From positions 1 to 10,202 of the forward strand of contig DATEQV010000486.1 of the NCBI GenBank assembly GCA_035272265.1: 10,202 nucleotides of DNA, written 5' to 3'. The DNA comes from Acidisphaera sp035272265 (lineage in GTDB: Bacteria; Pseudomonadota; Alphaproteobacteria; Acetobacterales; Acetobacteraceae). The translations under genes and the position numbers were made by a program. A model generated the notes under the pieces. That model was not told the origin of the DNA. It saw only the letters and a list, made by a program, of their open reading frames with translations, and made no database searches. The first letter of the stretch is position 1. Each line of letters starts with the position of its first letter. Below are positions 5,586 to 10,202 of this stretch, piece by piece.

Positions 5586-8500
5586 TCATTCTGCTGCGGC
5601 GTGCTCGGCTGCGCCGTCCGCCAGCTCGCGGCAGATCGTGTCGAGCTCGTCGGCCAGAGCCGACCACGCGTAGTGACGCGCAACCTCGCGTCCCCGCGCA
5701 GCCTGTGCCGCGCCGAGTTCGGGATCGTTCAGCAAGCGGGCGAGCCGGTCGGCGATCGCCGGCGCGTCGTCGACGAGAAAGCCGTTGACGCCGTCCTCGA
5801 CCAGATCGGCGAAGGCGACACATCCGCGATTGGCGATCACCGGCGTGCCGGCCAGCCACGCTTCGAGCAGCACGATGCCGAAACTCTCGCTCGTGCTCAT
5901 GTTGACCAGCGCGCACGCCGCACGCAGTGCGCCCCGCACGACGTCGCGCGGCTGCAGGCCGAGATAGACGACGTCGCGCGCCGCGACCGTCACGCCGTCA
6001 TCGTCCGGCCCGATCATGACGACGCGAACCGCGATGCCACGCGCGGCCAGCAGGCGCTGGGCAGCCAGCGCGGTGGCGTAGTTCTTCGCCGCGGCCTTGC
6101 GCCCGAGCACCAGCACCACCGGTGTTCCGTCGTCGGACACGACCGCACGGAACGCGGCGAGGTCGCGGTCGGCCATGTCGGCCGCGAACTCGGCAGGCTC
6201 CACGCCCGCGCCGAAATAGCGGACGCGAGGAGCGGCGCGCGCGCGCAGGAAATCGGCGGCGGCGTGGGGCGAGACGAGGGACACGCTCGCCTGTTCGATC
6301 GCCGACATCACGTCTGGGAAATGATAAAAATCGTCGTCGAGATGCACGTGCGGGATGAACACGCTGGGCACGCCGCGCTCGGCGGCCACACGCAACGCCT
6401 GCACGGGCGGCAGGAAGACACAGTTGTGGGTGAGCAGCACGTCGTAGCGATCGATGTTGCCCCACAGCCAGTCATGCAGCTCCGGCGCGTTCGGTCCGCG
6501 CAGCCGGGTCAGCTCGACGTTGGCGGGCCAGCGGGTCGAGCGCGCGGCGCGGTCGAGCGCATGGATGCGGTCGGAAAACGGCAGTTCCGACACGCCCTCG
6601 GCGAGGGTCGGTCCGGCGAGCGGCGATGCGCCGTCGATGTCGAGATGGGTCACGCGCAACCCGAGCGGCCGCACGTCGCCGGAGACGAGCTGGCGCGCCT
6701 CGACGCTCAGGGTCGCGACACCTGGTGGCATCGCGGCGGTGAAGTCGAAGTCCCCGTCCACGCGCGCGCCGAGCACCGCGTCCGCGCAGGTGAGCGAGAA
6801 TTCCGTCTTGCGCGGCGCGAAGCCGCGCAGCCGCAGCTGGCCGCCCGCGCCGGTGTGGAAGCTCGCGCACTGCGTGGTCCACCGTGCGATGCCGTGCTTG
6901 TGCGGCTCGGGGCCGTACCAGCCGGAGAGTAGCCGCGGCACGGATGCGGTCGGCGCCGGCGCATCGTCGCTCGCGAGCGCGTCCTCGAACGCCGTCTGCA
7001 CACGCCAGGACTCCAGCATCTCCTCGGGCGTGGCCGCGTCGCCTTCCAGGGCAAAGCGCCGCCAGCGCGTGGCGGCGAGGTCGGTCGCGACGCCGAACTC
7101 GCTCGCATTGCCGTACTCGCAGGCGAAGCGGGAGCGGTTGGCGATGGTGCCGACATCGGGGGCGACCACGTCGATGGCCCACCGGCCGGTGGCGTCCAGC
7201 CGGCGCAGCAATTCGCGCAGCATGATCTCCGCGCCGCCGAGCGGCGGATCCGTGTAGCGGTACGTGACGACGAGCATCCGCCGTCGCGGCGCGTCGACGC
7301 TGCGGACGACATCGGCGAAGCGCGCCGCGTGCACCGCCATCGACAGTTGCCGGGCGAACGTGTCGGCGATCGCCTGCCGGTGCGCGCCGCACGGCGGAAA
7401 GCGGCCGAGCAACCGAACGATGGCGGCGGCAATGCCGTCGGCGTCCGCCACCTCGACGAACGCGCGCACCGAATCGGGATAGCCGCGCAGGCCGAACGCG
7501 CTGGTGACCGTCGGCAGGCCGTGCGCGAGGTAGTCGCTCAGCTTCACGTTCGAGCCGCCGCCCGAATAGATCGGATTGAGCGCGATCGCGGCGCGCCGCA
7601 GGATCGCCGTCTTCAGGCCGGGTTCGACCTCGCCCCAGATGCGAACATTCGGCGGCACGTTGCCCGCCGACGTCCCGACACTGCCGAGGACATGGAACTC
7701 GACGTCCGGCAACGCCGGTGCCACGACGTCGGCGAGCAGGCGCAGCGCCTCGATATTCGGCCGGTGCGCCGAGCCGAGAAAGACGGCACTGCGCGGTCCC
7801 ACGTCGGCGGCGCAGGCCGCATCCTCGGAACTCGGGTCCGCAGGCAGGTCGGCCCCGTTGGGGACGACAACGACCGGACCGCCGGCCGGTCGCTGGCGGC
7901 GGGTGAACGCGCCGGCGTCACGGTCCGAGACGGCGACGGTGAGCCGTGCCGCGCGCAGGCAGAAATCCTCGGCCTCGCGCACGATTTTCAAGAGATCGTC
8001 CTGCTCCGAGTGGCCGGCGAGCAACCCGGTCTTCAGCGCGAGTTCGTCGTTCTGGGACGAGTAGACGAACGCGTCGCCGAATTCTTCCGCCACGGGCGCC
8101 ATGTATGGGTGCTCGAGCACGATGACGGATGCCCGGCGGCGGAGGATCCTGTACAGGCCCATCAGGATCGGATTGCCGGCTGCGAAGCGACAGTTGACGA
8201 CATCCCCGGCGGAGATCCCCGACAGCGCGTCGAGCCGCCGGCGTTCGGCGCGGTGCGCGGGCGTTTTCGGCACCTTGATGACCAGAAGCCGGCTCGTGAT
8301 CCACACCCGCTCGATCGTCTCGCCGTCGTTGAAGCAGAGCAGCACGACCCGGGCATGCTCGGCGAGGACGCGTTGCACGCCCAGCATGCGGGTCACGCCA
8401 CCGCCGAAGCCTGCGGTCGGATCGTAGTCGTTCAGGCAGAGCACCCACCCCTCGTCCGCCGGCTCCGCAGGCAACGCGTGCAGCGCATCGCCGAACGCAC

Positions 8501-9635
8501 GCGCGATCGCCGGCCACGTGAGCGAGTGGTGGATGTGCTGCGTCGCCGCGTCCGCGATGCTCGCCCGCATGTCGTTGTCAACTGAGAGCGCCGCGACCGC
8601 GTCGGCGAAGTCCGGGACGTCGGCGCGCACGTAGTGCCGCCCGGCTTCCGCCGCGATGCCGCGCATGCCGAACGCCGTCGCGACGACCGGCAGGCCCGCG
8701 CCCATGTAGTCCAGCACTTTGAGATTCGAGCCGCTGCCGCTGACGACCGGGTTCAGCGCGATGTCGCTCTGCCGAAAGATCTCCGCCTTGCGCGGCTCGT
8801 CGATTTCGCCGTGGCAGATCACGTTGGCACGCGGGCGCCCCGGCGACGCGCAGGCGCCGACGATGTGCAATTCGAGGTCCGGCAGGCGAGGCGCGACCTG
8901 CTCGATCAGGAACCGCGCCGCCTCGACGTTCGGCGCATGCCGGCTGCCGATGAACACCAGACGGCGGGCCGTCCGTCGCACGGCCGCCGGCCGCTCGCCG
9001 TGCGGCAGCGCGCTGCCGTTGGGCACCAGCAGCGCGCGACGTAGTGCGCGACCGGACAGAGTCTCCAACGCGGCCCGGTCTTCGTCGGCGCAATAGGCGA
9101 CGAGATCCGCCGCGTTGACGAGGGTGCGTTCCGCCGCGTCGACGAATTCGTGGATCGGCTGCGATTCCTCGCCCGGATGGAGCGATCGCATCAGCACGTG
9201 CTCGGCATTGTGCGCGTCGTACACGCGCGGCTTGCGATCCAGCCCGAGCATCAGGTCGAAATAGACCGTGAACGGCGACTCGTGGATGATGATGTCGGCC
9301 CAGTCGTAATGATCCGCGTAGCCGCGGTGCATGTCGTTCGGGTAGGCGCCGTACACGCCGACCGCCACGCCGGACAGGTCGCCTTCGCCGCCGATCGCAG
9401 CGGTGGCGTTGTAGCAATCGACGAACGGCGCGGCCTTGCCGTAGCGATGCTCGACCAGGAACGGCGCGTGAACGATGCTATCGATATCGGAATCGACGTG
9501 CGAGGACGACAGGATGCGAATGTCGAACCTGTCCGCGAGAGCGTGATACAGGTTATAGAGGCGCGTTTCGCCGCCCGATCGCGGTGGGAAAAAGCAGGGA
9601 TAGAAGCTCAATACGAGCAGACGCTTCCGCCTCAT
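5586..9635 (-). CDS. Triple-module GT-B (family 4-like) glycosyltransferase
   Basis: One uninterrupted frame gives 1349 residues, about three times a normal GT4 enzyme. Module 1 (about 1-390) has an N-lobe starting LLVLSFYPCFFPPRSGGETR, then VYDAHNAE at 138-145, VPNG at 204-207, VFIGSRHAPNVEAA at 227-240 and SGSGSNLKVLDYMGAGLP at 299-316. Module 2 (about 395-780) repeats this plan: VYSSQNDE at 524-531, VPNG at 591-594, VFLGSAHRPNIEA at 618-630 and SGGGSNVKLSDYLAHGLP at 691-708. Module 3 (about 786-1349) differs: LVVTYRYTDPPLGGAE at 788-803, an extra segment at about 900-1010 that looks beta-rich, then LVLGRKAAAKNY at 1175-1186 and the classic E-x7-E in STSESFGIVLLEAW (Glu1250 and Glu1258). 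No signal peptide or membrane segment is seen. It probably adds several sugars to a surface glycan; donors are unknown. The ATG at 9635 has only a weak GGA upstream. The gene ends against the palindrome and is convergent with xseA. Confidence 0.9.
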   Translation of the reverse strand: MRRKRLLVLSFYPCFFPPRSGGETRLYNLYHALADRFDIRILSSSHVDSDIDSIVHAPFLVEHRYGKAAPFVDCYNATAAIGGEGDLSGVAVGVYGAYPNDMHRGYADHYDWADIIIHESPFTVYFDLMLGLDRKPRVYDAHNAEHVLMRSLHPGEESQPIHEFVDAAERTLVNAADLVAYCADEDRAALETLSGRALRRALLVPNGSALPHGERPAAVRRTARRLVFIGSRHAPNVEAARFLIEQVAPRLPDLELHIVGACASPGRPRANVICHGEIDEPRKAEIFRQSDIALNPVVSGSGSNLKVLDYMGAGLPVVATAFGMRGIAAEAGRHYVRADVPDFADAVAALSVDNDMRASIADAATQHIHHSLTWPAIARAFGDALHALPAEPADEGWVLCLNDYDPTAGFGGGVTRMLGVQRVLAEHARVVLLCFNDGETIERVWITSRLLVIKVPKTPAHRAERRRLDALSGISAGDVVNCRFAAGNPILMGLYRILRRRASVIVLEHPYMAPVAEEFGDAFVYSSQNDELALKTGLLAGHSEQDDLLKIVREAEDFCLRAARLTVAVSDRDAGAFTRRQRPAGGPVVVVPNGADLPADPSSEDAACAADVGPRSAVFLGSAHRPNIEALRLLADVVAPALPDVEFHVLGSVGTSAGNVPPNVRIWGEVEPGLKTAILRRAAIALNPIYSGGGSNVKLSDYLAHGLPTVTSAFGLRGYPDSVRAFVEVADADGIAAAIVRLLGRFPPCGAHRQAIADTFARQLSMAVHAARFADVVRSVDAPRRRMLVVTYRYTDPPLGGAEIMLRELLRRLDATGRWAIDVVAPDVGTIANRSRFACEYGNASEFGVATDLAATRWRRFALEGDAATPEEMLESWRVQTAFEDALASDDAPAPTASVPRLLSGWYGPEPHKHGIARWTTQCASFHTGAGGQLRLRGFAPRKTEFSLTCADAVLGARVDGDFDFTAAMPPGVATLSVEARQLVSGDVRPLGLRVTHLDIDGASPLAGPTLAEGVSELPFSDRIHALDRAARSTRWPANVELTRLRGPNAPELHDWLWGNIDRYDVLLTHNCVFLPPVQALRVAAERGVPSVFIPHVHLDDDFYHFPDVMSAIEQASVSLVSPHAAADFLRARAAPRVRYFGAGVEPAEFAADMADRDLAAFRAVVSDDGTPVVLVLGRKAAAKNYATALAAQRLLAARGIAVRVVMIGPDDDGVTVAARDVVYLGLQPRDVVRGALRAACALVNMSTSESFGIVLLEAWLAGTPVIANRGCVAFADLVEDGVNGFLVDDAPAIADRLARLLNDPELGAAQAARGREVARHYAWSALADELDTICRELADGAAEHAAAE
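6606..6938 (-). other. Inserted probable beta-sandwich segment within glycosyltransferase module 3
   Basis: Residues about 900-1010 of the 1349-residue protein split the N-lobe of the third module. They begin LLSGWYGPEPHKHGIARWTT and continue with short alternating hydrophobic strands (QLRLRGFA, EFSLTCAD, ATLSVEARQL, LGLRVTHLDI). Segments with a GWYGPE opening and an RWT motif occur in other bacterial glycosyltransferases, to my recollection. A carbohydrate-recognition role is a guess. There is no sign of a separate gene or frameshift here. Confidence 0.45.
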
Positions 9636-9731
9636 ATGCAGTTCCGGCCTTGCAAATCCTGAAAATCTCGCTTGTCACCAACGCAACGCAGTCGATCCGT
9701 CACGCCGACAAGGCCGCATGCGCGGGCGTTG

Positions 9732-9762
9732 CTTATCGCCTCGTTGCCTCATATTTAAGCAA
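9732..9762 (-). promoter_or_regulatory. Weak candidate promoter for the triple glycosyltransferase
   Basis: On the minus strand, TTGCTT (plus 9757-9762) is followed after 19 bases by GATAAG (plus 9732-9737), which matches four of six bases of TATAAT. The spacing is long and the -35 box is poor. The supporting points are the local AT-richness and the position about 100 bases upstream of the ATG at 9635. Confidence 0.2.
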
Positions 9763-9777
9763 GCCTCGGGCGGAGGC

Positions 9778-9817
9778 CGTTTTCCGGCATCGAAAACGCC
9801 AATGAAACCTGGCGTTT
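9778..9817. repeat. Two overlapping inverted repeats in the intergenic region
   Basis: CGTTTTC (9778-9784) pairs with GAAAACG (9792-9798) across a 7-base loop. AAACGCCA (9794-9801) pairs with TGGCGTTT (9810-9817) across an 8-base loop. The middle segment is shared, so only one hairpin can form at a time. This could be an operator or an attenuator-like switch, or chance. It lies upstream of the promoter candidate for the minus-strand glycosyltransferase. Confidence 0.4.
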
Positions 9818-9894
9818 CTAGGCTTCGGCGTATCAGCGGCGACAAGCGCGCCGGAAATTGTCATCACAGTATCAGCACCCCCGGTCCCGAACGG

Positions 9895-10079
9895 CTATTC
9901 GGCCAAACGGACTAGACGCGCTTTGGGCTGGCCCGCAACCCCGCCTCGGCCGAGCAGTACATGGCCGTCCCCGCGCCGTAGGTGGCCGTGGGTGGCCTCG
10001 CGCGCATCGCCTGCGGCATATGGCGCCGCTGGTGCCGCTCTCAGACCCTCGGCCAGCAGCACGTCGCGCGCCAGCACTA
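9895..10079 (-). pseudogene. Possible C-terminal remnant of an unrecognised gene, cut by the IS630 element
   Basis: A minus-strand frame ending in TAG at 9895-9897 encodes about 60 residues (start LARDVLLAEGLRAAP, end PKARLVRLAE). Its third-position GC is high, as in the real genes here. I do not recognise the family. The frame meets a CTAG at 10077-10080 that is a plausible IS630 insertion point, so this may be the end of an interrupted gene. The frame stays open somewhat beyond that point, so the boundary is unproven. It could also be non-coding. Confidence 0.3.
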
Positions 10080-10202
10080 GTCGCTCGCGTCCTTGAATCT
10101 GGGGTGTTTCTCTGAATCTCTGTCGCCGCGATGCAGCGATGGAGGTGATTCGTGGCCGGGAAGGAGATTGCGGGCAAGAAGTATGTGGTGAAATTGACCA
10201 TC
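10078..10202 (+). mobile_element. Left end of an IS630-family insertion sequence (partial)
   Basis: The IS630 assignment rests on the transposase N-terminus at 10152. IS630-type elements insert at TA, and IS630 itself favours CTAG. The only TA between 10021 and the transposase start is at 10078-10079 inside a CTAG, about 70 bp before the start codon, a normal distance for the left end. The sequence after it (gtcgctcgcgtccttgaatc) would be the terminal inverted repeat, but the right end is outside the window and cannot be compared. The exact boundary is therefore inferred. Confidence 0.5.
10152..10202 (+). CDS. IS630-family transposase, N-terminal start (partial, runs off right edge)
   Basis: A GTG at 10152 has a strong ribosome site (GGAGGTG at 10141-10147, with 6 bases between GGAGG and the start). 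It opens 17 codons that read MAGKEIAGKKYVVKLTI. The MAGKEIA opening followed by KKYVVKL is the familiar start of an IS630-type transposase group common in Acetobacteraceae and related alphaproteobacteria, a DDE enzyme that moves the element by cut and paste. The helix-turn-helix and catalytic domains lie beyond the window, so completeness cannot be judged. The call depends on a short match from memory. Confidence 0.65.
   Translation, partial: MAGKEIAGKKYVVKLTI

Larger units (their letters stand above)
9636..9894. other. Intergenic region upstream of the glycosyltransferase, no gene seen
   Basis: No frame here has family similarity or convincing codon use. It includes the most AT-rich patch of the area (ctcatatttaagcaag, about 9748-9763) and a pair of overlapping inverted repeats (9778-9817). 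It is the likely place for the promoter of the minus-strand glycosyltransferase. Confidence 0.5.

Noticed and set aside
3830..5683. Minus-strand open frame of 618 codons upstream of and continuous with purD
   Set aside because: It is antisense to xseA and the palindrome, and its residues are Arg/Gln/Gly-rich with no family similarity. PurD similarity starts sharply at MRVLVVGSGG (3829). High GC keeps the opposite frame open.
5430..6932. Plus-strand open frame of 500 codons opposite the glycosyltransferase
   Set aside because: It begins in the palindrome, has low-complexity Arg/Gln/His-rich sequence and no motifs, and lies opposite a clear glycosyltransferase module with E-x7-E.
7329..8585. 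Plus-strand open frame of 418 codons opposite modules 1 and 2
   Set aside because: It is antisense to well-matched glycosyltransferase sequence and has shadow-type composition rich in Arg, Asp and Ala.
1..10202. CRISPR arrays, tRNA or rRNA genes, restriction or toxin-antitoxin genes
   Set aside because: I found no regularly spaced repeats, no cloverleaf-like T-arm sequences and no matching protein motifs on either strand.

Overview
The window looks like a chromosome segment of a high-GC alphaproteobacterium. Acetobacteraceae or another Rhodospirillales lineage is my best guess. The signs are GC-rich codon use, a divergent purD/xseA pair of the kind common in alphaproteobacteria, an interspersed palindrome of a type frequent in alphaproteobacterial genomes, and an IS630-type transposase start. 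This placement is inference from sequence only.

Layout, left to right. (1) 1-117: the tail of an unrecognised plus-strand gene, whose last 56 bases overlap the end of a minus-strand glycosyltransferase family 61 gene (62-1222). (2) 1223-2527: a divergent gap, then a plus-strand SAM-dependent methyltransferase gene (1481-2527) whose N-terminus resembles a DUF4214-type domain. This block has visibly lower GC than what follows. (3) 2573-3829 minus: complete purD. (4) 3899-5395 plus: complete xseA, with a 12-bp tandem repeat near its 5' end. (5) 5425-5535: a long palindrome between the convergent ends of xseA and the next gene. (6) 5586-9635 minus: one very long gene for a 1349-residue protein with three GT-B glycosyltransferase modules. 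(7) 9636-10151: an intergenic stretch with a possible gene remnant. (8) 10152 onward: the first 17 codons of an IS630-type transposase running off the right edge.

How the parts fit. purD (purine synthesis) and xseA (DNA repair) are housekeeping genes. They are flanked by accessory surface-glycan genes: a GT61 transferase, a methyltransferase of the kind found in polysaccharide loci, and a triple glycosyltransferase. The most notable signal is a 46-bp direct repeat (1251-1296 and 2593-2638, 44 of 46 identical) that is the 3' end of purD. The left copy keeps the purD reading frame, ends in a stop codon, and sits two bases before the GT61 start codon. This is what an insertion into the 3' end of purD would leave: the inserted DNA supplies a new purD tail and displaces the old one. 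The 1342-bp segment defined by the repeats carries only the methyltransferase, and no recombinase is visible in it.
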